A stretch of DNA of 64,000 bases from Psychrobacter sp. BI730. Its GTDB lineage: Bacteria; Pseudomonadota; Gammaproteobacteria; Pseudomonadales; Moraxellaceae. Shown here piece by piece: positions 53,557-62,741 of this stretch. Location: positions 1 through 64,000 of the forward strand of contig NZ_JAATTV010000014.1 in the NCBI RefSeq assembly GCF_013414195.1, read 5' to 3'. Below the pieces are notes generated by a model. It saw only the letters and a list, made by a program, of their open reading frames with translations. It did no database searches and was not told where the DNA came from. A program made the translations under genes and the position numbers. How positions within the stretch are numbered: position 1 is the first letter of the stretch; every line of letters starts with the position of its first letter.

Positions 53557-54744
53557 TTAACTCATGCCCAGATATTTAGCAATGGTCATGACACTTAGAA
53601 TACTCATCACGATGGCGATTAACCAACCAAATGCTGCAATCCAAATCGGATGCTTATAATTGCCAACGATATTTTTTCTGTAGGCGGCAATCAGAACGAT
53701 GACCATGGCGATAGGTAGCACTAAGCCATTTAACGTACCAACCAATACCAATACTTGAGCCGGTTTACCGATAGTGGCAAACACCAACGTTGAGATAACG
53801 ATGAAACCGATAATGAAGTAGCGTTTATAAGTCTCAATGAACGGATGGAAGTTGGTCATAAAAGACACAGAAGTATAAGCAGCACCAATCACCGAGGTCA
53901 CAGACGCCGCCCAAATCACCATACCAAAAATAACTTTACCCGCATTTCCTAGAATGTACTGAAACGGCGACATGGCTGGGTTGGCAGGATCCAATGCGAA
54001 GCCTTGAGATACCACGCCTAATACGGCAAGGAATAAAAATACGCGAATCACAGAGGCAATCAAAATACCAGAGACTGAGCTTCTGGTCACTGATTTTAAA
54101 TTCTCTTCTCCGCTGACACCTGCTTCCAATAAGCGATGCGCACCTGAGAAAGTAATATAACCGCCAACCGTACCGCCAACTAGTGTCACGATAGCCACTG
54201 CATCAATTTTGTCGGGCATGATGGTTTTGCTGACAGCTTCTGCTAATGGTGGATCAGATTTAAAGACCACATAAATGACCAGTACAATCAGGATAAAGCC
54301 CATTAACTGAGCGAACTTATCCATCATAGGCCCCGTTTCTCGACCTAAAAATATGGCAACGGCAATTACACCACTGATCAGGGCGCCTGTGATGGGTGAC
54401 ATGTTGAACATGGACTGCATGCCAAGTCCGGCACCGCCAATATTACCAATATTAAAAGCCAGACCACCCGCAATGATTAAGAAAGCGAGCAAGTAACCAA
54501 CACCAGGGAACACCAAGTTTGCGATTTCCTGCGCGCGTTTTTTGGAGACTGCGACTACGCGCCAAACGTTAAGCTGGACGCCGATGTCCATAACAATAGA
54601 GATTAAGATAACAAAGCCGAAACTTGCCATTAGGCTTTCGGTAAATGTGGCCGTTTGGGTCAAAAACCCTGGCCCTACTGCTGATGTGGCCATCAGGAAG
54701 GCCGCGCCTAAAATGGCGGTATTATGTTTTTTTATGGTGCTCAT
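53557..54744 (-). CDS. Nramp-fold transporter without the DPGN metal motif
   Basis: A 395-residue membrane protein with about 11 helices of the Nramp (APC) fold. Helix 1 reads SAVGPGFLTQTATF where metal-transporting Nramp proteins have DPGN; helix 6 reads TFSGAHRLLEAG instead of the MPHN motif. So the canonical metal ligands are missing. It sits between pxpA and the carrier-like gene, 54 bp from pxpA, and belongs to the 5-oxoproline operon. Import of 5-oxoproline or a related amino acid is an inference from context. AAGG six bases upstream selects the ATG at 54744. Confidence 0.8.
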   Translation of the reverse strand: MSTIKKHNTAILGAAFLMATSAVGPGFLTQTATFTESLMASFGFVILISIVMDIGVQLNVWRVVAVSKKRAQEIANLVFPGVGYLLAFLIIAGGLAFNIGNIGGAGLGMQSMFNMSPITGALISGVIAVAIFLGRETGPMMDKFAQLMGFILIVLVIYVVFKSDPPLAEAVSKTIMPDKIDAVAIVTLVGGTVGGYITFSGAHRLLEAGVSGEENLKSVTRSSVSGILIASVIRVFLFLAVLGVVSQGFALDPANPAMSPFQYILGNAGKVIFGMVIWAASVTSVIGAAYTSVSFMTNFHPFIETYKRYFIIGFIVISTLVFATIGKPAQVLVLVGTLNGLVLPIAMVIVLIAAYRKNIVGNYKHPIWIAAFGWLIAIVMSILSVMTIAKYLGMS

Positions 54745-54798
54745 AAACATCCTTGTTCTATATGGGATAATTTAATCAAATGATTAGGAAACGGATAT

Positions 54799-55536
54799 TT
54801 AGTAGGCAGAGATAATGATACCTTTGAGTTCCAGTTGTTTCTTTATTTCTTGTGCAAATAAAATAGCGTGCTCACCATCCCCATGTAAGCAGATGCTTTG
54901 CGCTTCTACTGGTACGGTTTGACCGCAGACACTAGTGACTGTCCCTTCAGTGACCATTTGTAATACATGTTTAACGGCCTCGTCTGTGTCGGTGATTAAG
55001 GCATTGTCTTTAGTGCGGGAGACCAATGAGCCGTCTTTTTCATAGTTCCTATCAGCAAACACTTCTGATATCGAGGCTAAACCCTGTTTTTTGGCTGCTT
55101 TAACCAGATAACCACCCGACAGACCCATGACTTTTAGATTTGGATCAAATCGTTTGATTTCACTGACCAAAATGTCTGATAAATCTTCATCAATGGCCGC
55201 TTGGTTGTACAACGCACCATGCGGTTTTACGTAGTCTAATGACACACCAACCAAGTCACAAAGCGCTTTGGTTGCGCCCAATTGATATACCAATAAAGCA
55301 CGATAATCGGCTTCACTTAACGGCTGATGAATACGGCCAAAGTTTTCTCTATCGTTTAGACCAGGATGCGCGCCTACGCTCACATTGTTTTCTTTTGCCA
55401 ATTGCAACGTGGCTAGCATCTCGCTGTAAGAACCAGCATGAAGACCGCAGCAGACATTCGCTGAGCTGACTATCGTCAATAACTTATCGTCTTGCCCGCA
55501 GCCTTCCGCCACATCAGCATTTAAATCAATTTTCAT
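54799..55536 (-). CDS. pxpA: 5-oxoprolinase subunit PxpA (LamB/YcsF family)
   Basis: A 245-residue PxpA. The family opening MKIDLNADVAEGCGQDD is followed by SSANVCCGLHAGSYSEML, SVGAHPGLNDRENFGR, YVKPHGALYNQAA and ICLHGDGEHAI. With PxpB and PxpC it forms the ATP-dependent enzyme that opens 5-oxoproline to glutamate. GGAG seven bases upstream fixes the start at 55536; it overlaps the end of pxpC by 11 bp, indicating translational coupling. Confidence 0.93.
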   Translation of the reverse strand: MKIDLNADVAEGCGQDDKLLTIVSSANVCCGLHAGSYSEMLATLQLAKENNVSVGAHPGLNDRENFGRIHQPLSEADYRALLVYQLGATKALCDLVGVSLDYVKPHGALYNQAAIDEDLSDILVSEIKRFDPNLKVMGLSGGYLVKAAKKQGLASISEVFADRNYEKDGSLVSRTKDNALITDTDEAVKHVLQMVTEGTVTSVCGQTVPVEAQSICLHGDGEHAILFAQEIKKQLELKGIIISAY

Positions 55537-56449
55537 TGGCATACTCCTTTATTTGATCGATGTAATGTTGTCTTTTCTGTTGTTCACGCAGCGCCTGCTC
55601 TAACGACACAACGACGAACTGACAGGCTTTGCCAAATCTAATCTGTGCCATCAGACCTATGTCTGCTTGAATCACGGTTGCGATTTTAGGATAGCCACCC
55701 GTCGTTTGCCCGTCTGCCATTAGGACAATCGGTTGTCCTTGTGGTGGCACCTGAATCATCCCAATATCAACGCCATGTGAGCTCATTTCTACTGGCTTAC
55801 TAAACTCAAGCGCTGTAGCTCCCTCCAAACGGTAACCCATACGGTTGCTACTGCTTTGTAGTTTCCATGGCTGGGTCTCAAACGCTTGTTGAGACGACTC
55901 AGTGAAGCAGTCGTATTCACTGCTTTTTATCACTCGAATAACCTCGGTTGGGGCAAGACGGGCCACCCCAATCACAGGTAGGCTGGATTCAGTCTTTACC
56001 GTTAAGCTATCATCGGCTTTTAAATATCTGCCTTCAAATCCGCCAAATCCTGCTTTGAGATTGGTGCTGACTGACTGCAATACTGGCTCGATATCAAAGC
56101 CACCGTGCACACATAAATAGGTATACATGCCTTGTAGCGGACGCAAAAGTTTGAGCGTTTGCCCAGCTGTTGCATTGATACGCCAATAGCAAGGAATACG
56201 CTTATCGTCTAGATAGGCCTCGTATAAAGCACCCGTTAAGCAAAAGCTGACGCTTTCTTCAAACTGTATGGTTAGCTCACCGAGCGCTATTTCAATAGCA
56301 GGTTCGTTGACTTCGTTTTTCATCAAAGCATTGCCGGCTTGTAGCGCCCAGCTGTCCATCACGCCATTTCTACCCACACCCATACTGCGGTAACCCAGTC
56401 GTCCTGAATCTTGAATACTGGCAAGGGCACTCGCGGTTAGAATTTTCAT
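55526..56449 (-). CDS. pxpC: 5-oxoprolinase subunit PxpC (KipA/AHS2 family)
   Basis: A 307-residue PxpC of the carboxyltransferase AHS2 fold. It begins MKILTASALASIQDSGRLGYRSMGVGRNGVMDSWALQAGNAL and has NRMGYRLEGATALEF, SHGVDIGMIQVPPQGQPIVLMADGQTTGGYPKIA. AHS2 is also the second half of the urea-carboxylase transferase domain. It acts with PxpB in the phosphorylation half of the 5-oxoprolinase reaction. The ATG at 56449, with AGGTGG upstream, is taken over a GTG nine bases earlier. Confidence 0.93.
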   Translation of the reverse strand: MKILTASALASIQDSGRLGYRSMGVGRNGVMDSWALQAGNALMKNEVNEPAIEIALGELTIQFEESVSFCLTGALYEAYLDDKRIPCYWRINATAGQTLKLLRPLQGMYTYLCVHGGFDIEPVLQSVSTNLKAGFGGFEGRYLKADDSLTVKTESSLPVIGVARLAPTEVIRVIKSSEYDCFTESSQQAFETQPWKLQSSSNRMGYRLEGATALEFSKPVEMSSHGVDIGMIQVPPQGQPIVLMADGQTTGGYPKIATVIQADIGLMAQIRFGKACQFVVVSLEQALREQQKRQHYIDQIKEYANEN

Positions 56450-56501
56450 TGATACCACCTGTTTGTTTGTCTTTTTGATTCATGCATCTTTTATTTATCA
56501 C

Positions 56502-57155
56502 TTATTGATGAATATCAATCGCTTTAAATGTCAAAGTATCGCCTGCGTTAAGCAACGTCGGAGAAGACTTGGTTAAATCAAATAAGGCAGTATCCGTCTG
56601 GCCGAGTAACTGCCAACCGCCTGGAGACTCAAAAGGGTATACCCCTGTCTGCTCGCCGCCTATACCCACTGAGCCTGCGGGTACTTGAGTTCTAGGGATG
56701 GCGTGTCTTGGGAAATACAGCGACTCAGACAAGCCGCCAAGATAAGGGAATCCTGGCTGAAAACCGATAAAGTAAACGGTATAAGTGGCTTTGGTATGTA
56801 GCTCAACAACGGCTTCAACCGAGAGATTTAAGTCATTCGCCATGGCTACCAAATCAGGACCATATTTTCCACCGTAATGTACTGGGATCTCGACGTGTTT
56901 GCCTTGGATGGTTTTTGAAGGGAGATCATTGAGTAGGTCTGACAGCCTATCTTTAAAGGTAGTAAGCTCAGCCCATGTTAATGGCACGATGAATACACTG
57001 AGCGTATTCATACCAATCACCACTTCGATGACTTCTGGCATTTTCTGGATACTGTCTGATAAAGCCCAGCATTTTTGTTGTTTTTCTAAGGTGATCGGTT
57101 TAGGGAAAAACAACGCTAGATTGGTTTCACTGCATAGTTGCCATTGTAGTTCCAT
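56502..57155 (-). CDS. pxpB: 5-oxoprolinase subunit PxpB (KipI/AHS1 family)
   Basis: A 217-residue PxpB of the AHS1 fold. It carries IPVHYGGKYGPDLVAMANDLNLSVEAVVELHTKATYTVYFIGFQPGFPYLGGL and RTQVPAGSVGIGGEQTGVYPFESPGGWQLLGQT, both hallmark blocks. GGAG nine bases upstream favours the ATG at 57155 over one 15 bases earlier. It precedes pxpC by 52 bp. A TATAGTC-type repeat separates it from accC upstream. Confidence 0.92.
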   Translation of the reverse strand: MELQWQLCSETNLALFFPKPITLEKQQKCWALSDSIQKMPEVIEVVIGMNTLSVFIVPLTWAELTTFKDRLSDLLNDLPSKTIQGKHVEIPVHYGGKYGPDLVAMANDLNLSVEAVVELHTKATYTVYFIGFQPGFPYLGGLSESLYFPRHAIPRTQVPAGSVGIGGEQTGVYPFESPGGWQLLGQTDTALFDLTKSSPTLLNAGDTLTFKAIDIHQ

Positions 57156-57182
57156 TAGCACGTGCTCCATTATTTTTATCTG

Positions 57183-57293
57183 CTATAGTCAAATCCTCTA
57201 TAAATTGGATACGGTATCAGGCTCGCTTAGTCTACGACTTGTAGTACTTTCACTCGCCTTCCTTGTATCCAAATTATATTGAACCGACTATAT
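57183..57293. repeat. TATAGTC-family dispersed repeat, copy 4
   Basis: This copy has both ends: left CTATAGTCAAATCC...TTGGATAC and right, as complement, ATATAGTCGGTTCAATATAA...TTGGATAC. The interior GTAGTACTTTCACTCGCC and CCTTCCTTGTATCC matches the other copies. It lies inside the operon, between accC and pxpB, so it is transcribed and could fold into a long imperfect hairpin. Confidence 0.78.
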
Positions 57294-57358
57294 CTTGATT
57301 CTGACGCTTCTGACACTAATGCCAGATTTGGTTTTCATTTTTGCGGGCAAGACTTGCT

Positions 57359-58705
57359 TTATATATTGTCTTGTATCCACTGTTCTAGATAATGGATGCT
57401 CATTTGCCCTTCACAAAACACTTCATCTTCAAAGAGTCGCTGATGCAGACCAATATTGGTATCAATACCCGTAATTTGCGCTTCTGATAATGCCGCATGC
57501 ATTTTTTCGATCGCTTTTTCTCTTGAACGATCTTGTACACATATCTTGGCAATCAAACTGTCATAAGATGGCGGCACGGTGTAGTTCGATTCAGCATGAC
57601 TATCCACTCTGATACCAAACCCTGCTGGCATGTGGCAGTAGTCTATGCGTCCAGCATTTGGTAAAAATGTCTGCGCGTTTTCGGCATTGATACGACACTC
57701 AAAAGCGTGTCCGATAATGGCGATATCACTTTGCTTGTGTGCTAGCGTGAGCCCTGCCGCCACTCTGATCTGTTCTTGCACAATATCGACGCCCGTCACC
57801 ATCTCAGTGATGGTGTGCTCAACTTGCACACGAGTATTCATCTCGATAAAGAAGAATTCACCGTTTTCATATAAAAACTCAAACGTGCCTGCGCCTCTAT
57901 ACTGCATTTGCTCGCAAGCTGTGACACAGGCTTGACCGATTTTCTGGCGCTGCTCTTCAGTAATACCAGGTGCTGGCGCTTCTTCAATGACTTTTTGATG
58001 ACGACGCTGCATAGAGCAATCACGCTCGCCTAAATAAATCGCATTACCGTGAGTATCGGACATGACTTGCACTTCGATATGACGCGGTGCTTGTAGGTAT
58101 TTTTCAAGATAGACAATGGAACTACCAAAATTGGCTTTGGCTTCTGTCTGTGTCATAGAGATAGCGGAGAGTAAGTCGGCTTCTTTTTCGACCACACGCA
58201 TCCCACGACCGCCGCCGCCGCTTGCCGCCTTGATAATGACTGGATAACCGACCTCATTGGCGATTTTGATAACTTGCTCTGAATCAGCAGGCAATGCGCC
58301 ATTCGATCCAGGTACACAAGGCACGCCAGCCATCGTCATTTGTTTTTTGGCTTCAACTTTGTCGCCCATGTTTCTGATATTGTCAGCCGTTGGACCAATA
58401 AACGTGAGACCTGAATCTTCAATCAAGGCTGCAAAGTCAGCGTTTTCAGACAAAAAGCCATAGCCTGGATGGATGGCTTGCGCGTTGGTAAGCTTTGCAG
58501 CAGACACAATCGCTCGTTGGTTAAGATAACTGTGTGTGGCATTGGCAGGCCCGATGCATACTGCTTCATCGGCTAGGCGCACGGGTAACGAGTCTTTGTC
58601 TGATTCAGAATGCGCAATGACTGATTGGATGCCTAGCTGCTTACAAGCTCGGATAATACGTAGAGCAATCTCGCCGCGATTGGCAATTAAGATTTTTGTG
58701 AACAT
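57359..58705 (-). CDS. accC: Biotin carboxylase (AccC family) of the pxp operon
   Basis: A 448-residue ATP-grasp biotin carboxylase of normal length. It begins [24 protein letters not shown]. It has [18 protein letters not shown], the glycine-rich ATP loop [14 protein letters not shown] (about residue 160), [35 protein letters not shown] and [18 protein letters not shown]. It would carboxylate biotin on the adjacent AccB. It is probably a specialised paralogue serving this operon and not fatty-acid synthesis; no accA/accD is nearby. Confidence 0.92.
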   Translation of the reverse strand: MFTKILIANRGEIALRIIRACKQLGIQSVIAHSESDKDSLPVRLADEAVCIGPANATHSYLNQRAIVSAAKLTNAQAIHPGYGFLSENADFAALIEDSGLTFIGPTADNIRNMGDKVEAKKQMTMAGVPCVPGSNGALPADSEQVIKIANEVGYPVIIKAASGGGGRGMRVVEKEADLLSAISMTQTEAKANFGSSIVYLEKYLQAPRHIEVQVMSDTHGNAIYLGERDCSMQRRHQKVIEEAPAPGITEEQRQKIGQACVTACEQMQYRGAGTFEFLYENGEFFFIEMNTRVQVEHTITEMVTGVDIVQEQIRVAAGLTLAHKQSDIAIIGHAFECRINAENAQTFLPNAGRIDYCHMPAGFGIRVDSHAESNYTVPPSYDSLIAKICVQDRSREKAIEKMHAALSEAQITGIDTNIGLHQRLFEDEVFCEGQMSIHYLEQWIQDNI

Positions 58706-58784
58706 GTTTATTCCCTTAAAAATATAGTGTCAAATACAGTGTTTGTGCAGCGTCTATACAATATTGAGCGGCTATTGAGTGGCT

Positions 58785-59297
58785 TTAACTGTTTGGCTCT
58801 ATAACAAATAAGGGCTGGGCGTACTCTACGACATCACCTTCATCGACCAAAATCTCTTTAAGCGTACACGCAGTTTCTGCTTTGACCTCGTACATCATTT
58901 TCATGGCTTCAATGATGCATAGTGTCTGCCCTACTTCCACCTTATCTCCTACCTGAAAAAACACTTCTGCTGTCGGCTCAGAGCGAAGATAAAACGTACC
59001 TAGCATAGGCGCTATTACTTGGGATTTCTCCACCTCTGTATTCGCAGTTTTATCACTACGATCACTGTCTACATTGGTATTATTATCCGTACTATTTTGA
59101 GTGGTTTCGGTTTGAGACTCTGAATGAGACGCCCTTGGGTTGGGAGTATGAGCGATATAATTGCCACTACTTTGGTTGTCGTCAGATTGGCAAACGATAG
59201 AAATACGTGCATCACCATCAATGACTTCTAAAGATTTTATATCGGCGCATTCTGCAAGTTTGATCAGTTTTTCCAGATCCGTGAAATTGATATTCAT
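58785..59297 (-). CDS. accB: Biotin carboxyl carrier protein (AccB family) of the pxp operon
   Basis: A 170-residue carrier protein. An N-terminal helix INFTDLEKLIKLAECADIKSLEVIDGDARISIV is followed by a Ser/Thr/Asn-rich linker (about residues 45-95) and a biotinyl domain with the intact CIIEAMKMMYEVKAE motif. The lysine of AMKM takes biotin. It lies 79 bp upstream of accC. It is distinct from the lysine-less carrier-like protein at the end of the same operon. Confidence 0.92.
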   Translation of the reverse strand: MNINFTDLEKLIKLAECADIKSLEVIDGDARISIVCQSDDNQSSGNYIAHTPNPRASHSESQTETTQNSTDNNTNVDSDRSDKTANTEVEKSQVIAPMLGTFYLRSEPTAEVFFQVGDKVEVGQTLCIIEAMKMMYEVKAETACTLKEILVDEGDVVEYAQPLFVIEPNS

Positions 59298-59479
59298 ATG
59301 ATTGGCTATTCCGTTAGAGTAAAAGTGAACAATTATTTTTTATAAAAAATTCGTACTTAGTGATGTATGTAAAGTGTGATTGTTGAATGATATGTGACAA
59401 TTTATTGATTGGCTTATTGAAATAATGGTTTGAAATTAATTATCTCTATGCGTATTAAAAATACTGTTGTCATCAGAAA

Positions 59480-60271
59480 TTATAGAACTGCCAAGTCTTC
59501 ATCTCTTGGGTCGCAGATAAACATATGTCCTGGTGAATGCGTTATCATCAGCGCAGGCTTACTAGTCATAGCGATACTTTGCGGCGTCACACCGCAAGCC
59601 CAAAATACAGGGACTTCGCCTTCTTTTATGATGGATGCATCACCAAAATCAGGCGCATTAATGTCGGTTATACCGATGACACTAGGGTCTCCGATATGAA
59701 TAGGCGCGCCATGGACTTGCGGAAATCGAGAGGTGGCTTGGACGGCTCTGGTGATTAATGGATAAGGTATTGGCCGCATGCTAACCACCATTTTCCCATG
59801 AAACTGTCCTGCAGGCTCAGTTTCTATGTTTGTGATATACATTGGCACATTGTGATTGTCTTCGATATGTCTGATAGGAATAGACGCATTTAGCATGGCA
59901 GACTCAAAGGAAAAACTGCATCCTAAAAGAAAGCAGACCAAATCCTCTCTCCAGTAGTCTTTCAGATCTGACACCTCAGCCACTAATTCGCCAAATTTGT
60001 ATATCCGATACTTTGGGACATCAGATCTCAAGTCTGCGCCTTTTGCCATGAGACGTGGCTCTGCGCTACCGACATCTGTTACATCTAAAATAGGACAAGA
60101 CTTTGGGTTTCTTTGTGCAAACAATAAAAAATCATAGGCCAAATTTTTGGGCACTATGACTAAGTTTGCTTGTATGTGACCTTTACACATACCGGAAGTC
60201 GGCTTGTTAAGTTCATTGTTACTGATTAACGCTCTGACCTCTGTCGGCGTCATATTTGCTAAATCTAACAT
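59480..60271 (-). CDS. Putative hydro-lyase, DUF1445 / D-glutamate cyclase-like
   Basis: A 263-residue DUF1445 protein of normal length. Hallmarks are SGMCKGHIQANLVIVPKNLAYDFLLFAQRNPKSCPILDVTDVG, CFLLGCSFSFESAML, SMRPIPYPLITRAVQATSRFPQVHGAPIHIGDP and FWACGVTPQSI. Relatives include the mitochondrial D-glutamate cyclase, which turns D-glutamate into 5-oxo-D-proline. As the first gene of the 5-oxoproline operon that activity would fit well, but it is inferred. It is divergent from an IclR gene. Confidence 0.85.
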   Translation of the reverse strand: MLDLANMTPTEVRALISNNELNKPTSGMCKGHIQANLVIVPKNLAYDFLLFAQRNPKSCPILDVTDVGSAEPRLMAKGADLRSDVPKYRIYKFGELVAEVSDLKDYWREDLVCFLLGCSFSFESAMLNASIPIRHIEDNHNVPMYITNIETEPAGQFHGKMVVSMRPIPYPLITRAVQATSRFPQVHGAPIHIGDPSVIGITDINAPDFGDASIIKEGEVPVFWACGVTPQSIAMTSKPALMITHSPGHMFICDPRDEDLAVL

Positions 60272-60494
60272 TATTACAACCTCTTACGCTTTATTATTTT
60301 TAGCAGATAAAAGTTTATGATTTGTTTTATATTGGTATGGCTATTTATAATTTTATTTCATATATCGAGAACTATGATTATCGTTATGTAACTTATCAGA
60401 ACACCTTCGATATGACAAGATATGAATACAGAAATATGTGATGAACATGATGAGTGATATTCTTGAACGCACAGTTAAGGATGCAAATTGAACT

Positions 60495-61268
60495 ATGAAC
60501 AATGTCAAAAAAAAGGGCTCAAGCGTCGAGCGAGTTTTGCAAATCGTAGAAGTATTGGCCAAATCCGCTAAACCTATGGGCGTTATTGACTTAGCAGAAA
60601 CATTGGACATCCCTGTAGCTAGTATGTACCGATTGTTAAATCAGCTACAACCGCTTCAATTTGTCCAATTAGATTTGCATGGAAAAGTAACCTGCGGAAA
60701 AAGAATGCATGACCTAGCTTTAGACCTGTGGAAAAACAGTCCTTTTAAAGCGGAAAGGTTGGCGATATTACAACAGCTTTCAGCCAAAATTGGTGAGTCG
60801 GTAGGGATTGCGGTGTTGCAAGACTTAGAAGTGGTGTATATCGATCGTGTAATATCTGACTGGCCTGTCCAAATACAGTTACCTACCGGAACCAATATAC
60901 CTATCTGGGCCTGTGCCAGCGGCAAATTATTGTTGACGCAGTTGGCAGACAATAAGTGCGAGCGTATTGTAGAAAAACTATCGTTACAGGCGCTCACGAC
61001 CTATACTCAGACTGACAAAAAACAACTCATGACGTCCATTGCTGAAGTGCGTAAGACACAGATAGGGACGGATAATGAAGAATTTATTCCTGGTATGGTC
61101 GCCTGTGCTATCCCGATTCCGAATGGTGAACAGCCCGCATTTGCTACGGTATTTACTCATAGTCCTATCGTCAGAAAATCTTTGGATGAGCTACTGAGCT
61201 ATGTGCCTGTCATGCAAGAGGCAGCCAATGAGCTATCTGTTATTTTCAATCAGGAATATAATGAGTAG
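60495..61268 (+). CDS. IclR-family regulator divergent from the 5-oxoproline operon
   Basis: A 257-residue IclR protein. The winged helix spans about residues 7-60 (SSVERVLQIVEVLAKSAKPMGVIDLAETLDIPVASMYRLLNQL). The effector domain has IGESVGIAVLQDLEVVYIDRV and IWACASGKLLL. It is divergent from the DUF1445 gene across 223 bp and most likely controls the whole operon in response to 5-oxoproline or a related acid. The effector is a guess from context. Confidence 0.88.
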   Translation: MNNVKKKGSSVERVLQIVEVLAKSAKPMGVIDLAETLDIPVASMYRLLNQLQPLQFVQLDLHGKVTCGKRMHDLALDLWKNSPFKAERLAILQQLSAKIGESVGIAVLQDLEVVYIDRVISDWPVQIQLPTGTNIPIWACASGKLLLTQLADNKCERIVEKLSLQALTTYTQTDKKQLMTSIAEVRKTQIGTDNEEFIPGMVACAIPIPNGEQPAFATVFTHSPIVRKSLDELLSYVPVMQEAANELSVIFNQEYNE

Positions 61269-61365
61269 CCTGTCATAATATTCTATGACGATTGTATCTC
61301 AAACCTCTTAGGTGTTGATACGAATATGAATGTAATGAGGTTGTAGATAGCACACTTCCCTTACA

Positions 61366-62277
61366 TCAACGCTCACTTCCTACTTTTATCCTCTCAACCA
61401 AGAAATCGACGGCGGCTTTCACTTTTGGTACGAGATAGCGCTGCTTTTGATACAGCAGATATACGGCCATATCAGCGTGCTGCGTGATTGCTAATGGATG
61501 CTCAAATTTAATCTCTTGCAATGCGCCTGACTCAAGGTATGAGGATAGTGCCCACCGAGTGGACATCAAAATCCCTTCACCATTACAAGCCTTCTTGGCA
61601 AGCCATGGTCCATTGTTTGAAATTGCCACTGCTGGCCCTGAGACATCATGCCACTGATCATCCACATAGCAGAGCCAAGGCGTTGGCCCGTTTGGGGCTT
61701 TGAAATACAGGCCTTTATGTTCCTTTAATTCCATCACATGACTAGGTGCGCCATGCATCTCTAAATAACTGGGCGACGCAACCGGTATAAACCCATTGTC
61801 CATTAGCCTAATGGCAAGCACGCGCTCATTTGGCGCATAACCACCGCGAATCGCAATATCGACATCGTCACGTCCCAATGCGGATAATTCATCGCTGAGA
61901 CTGACATCTAGCACAATCTCTGGATACAACTCACCAAACTCATCCAACAATGGTAGCAGTATCTTTTCACCAAAACCCACCATAGAGCTGATGCGTAAAC
62001 ACCCCATTGGCGTCGTTTGATAACTGCGTACTGTTTCTTTACTTTGTTCGAGCTGATCCAATACTTGCTGCATATCGTCATAATAGACCTGCCCTACTTC
62101 GGTCAATTTAACGATTCGAGTCGTACGCTTTAACAGTGTCACGCCCAAGCTCTTTTCTAAATCAGATACTCGTCTTGATAGTGAGGATGGCGGCACTTTG
62201 AATGCATTTGCCGCCTTAGTAAAACTTCCCGTTTCTACGACTTTGCTAAAATACTTGATGGCACGTAATTGATCCAA
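61366..62277 (-). CDS. LysR-family regulator
   Basis: A 303-residue LysR protein of the CrgA-like branch: DQLRAIKYFSKVVETGSFTKAANAFKVPPSSLSRRVSDLEKSLGVTLLKRTTRIVKLTEVG, then the effector domain with DVSLSDELSALGRDDVDIAIRGG. A TTG at 62277 preceded by GGAGAGG is the likeliest start, because family members begin right there; an ATG 33 bases upstream is possible but has no ribosome-binding site. It is convergent with the IclR gene. A glutathione S-transferase gene is divergent beyond a MITE-like element. Confidence 0.85.
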   Translation of the reverse strand: MDQLRAIKYFSKVVETGSFTKAANAFKVPPSSLSRRVSDLEKSLGVTLLKRTTRIVKLTEVGQVYYDDMQQVLDQLEQSKETVRSYQTTPMGCLRISSMVGFGEKILLPLLDEFGELYPEIVLDVSLSDELSALGRDDVDIAIRGGYAPNERVLAIRLMDNGFIPVASPSYLEMHGAPSHVMELKEHKGLYFKAPNGPTPWLCYVDDQWHDVSGPAVAISNNGPWLAKKACNGEGILMSTRWALSSYLESGALQEIKFEHPLAITQHADMAVYLLYQKQRYLVPKVKAAVDFLVERIKVGSER

Positions 62278-62401
62278 CTGACCTCTCCATTTAGATAAAT
62301 ATGTGAGCATTTTCGCTTTATTATTGTCTTAAAAGCAATAGTGATTCACGTTATTCCTTATATATAACCACATTAAAACCAGTAATAATGTGTTTAACTT
62401 A

Positions 62402-62679
62402 GGGCGTGCTTGATATTCGACCATGGCACTGACAGAGACTATTTTTTAGACAGTTCGACGTTAAAAATAGTAAGTTTAGTCATTCTAAGCGTCTATGTTT
62501 TAACAATGAAGTGGCAAAAAATAGTCCTGTCTCCTTCTGTTTATATTGGAGCTGATGCTAAAACTGCCCCATACTGTGTTGTAAATCTAGTTAAGGCACG
62601 AGCATTACCGTCGTTTTACGCCTTGTCTGGAACCGTTTTAGCAATCAGCAGTGCCTATTTGTGAATATCAAACACGCCC
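62402..62679. repeat. MITE-like element with GGGCGTG ends, unrelated interior
   Basis: A 278-bp element. Its ends GGGCGTGCTTGATATTC and GAATATCAAACACGCCC are inverted repeats flanked by TA (62400-62401 and 62680-62681). The outer GGGCGTG matches the elements at 28.4 and 35.6 kb, but the inside does not. A frame of 84 codons crosses it but looks fortuitous. It is probably a deletion derivative of a related IS, filling most of the gap between the LysR and GST genes. Confidence 0.7.
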
Positions 62680-62741
62680 TAAACGTTGCAATGAAAACAC
62701 GATTAAAAATAACTTTTACGTCAACAATGGAAGAATGACTT

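Noticed and set aside
62410..62664. 84-codon open frame as a small membrane protein
   Set aside because: It lies wholly inside a TA-flanked MITE-like element, has no convincing ribosome-binding site, and its ends are terminal repeat sequence.
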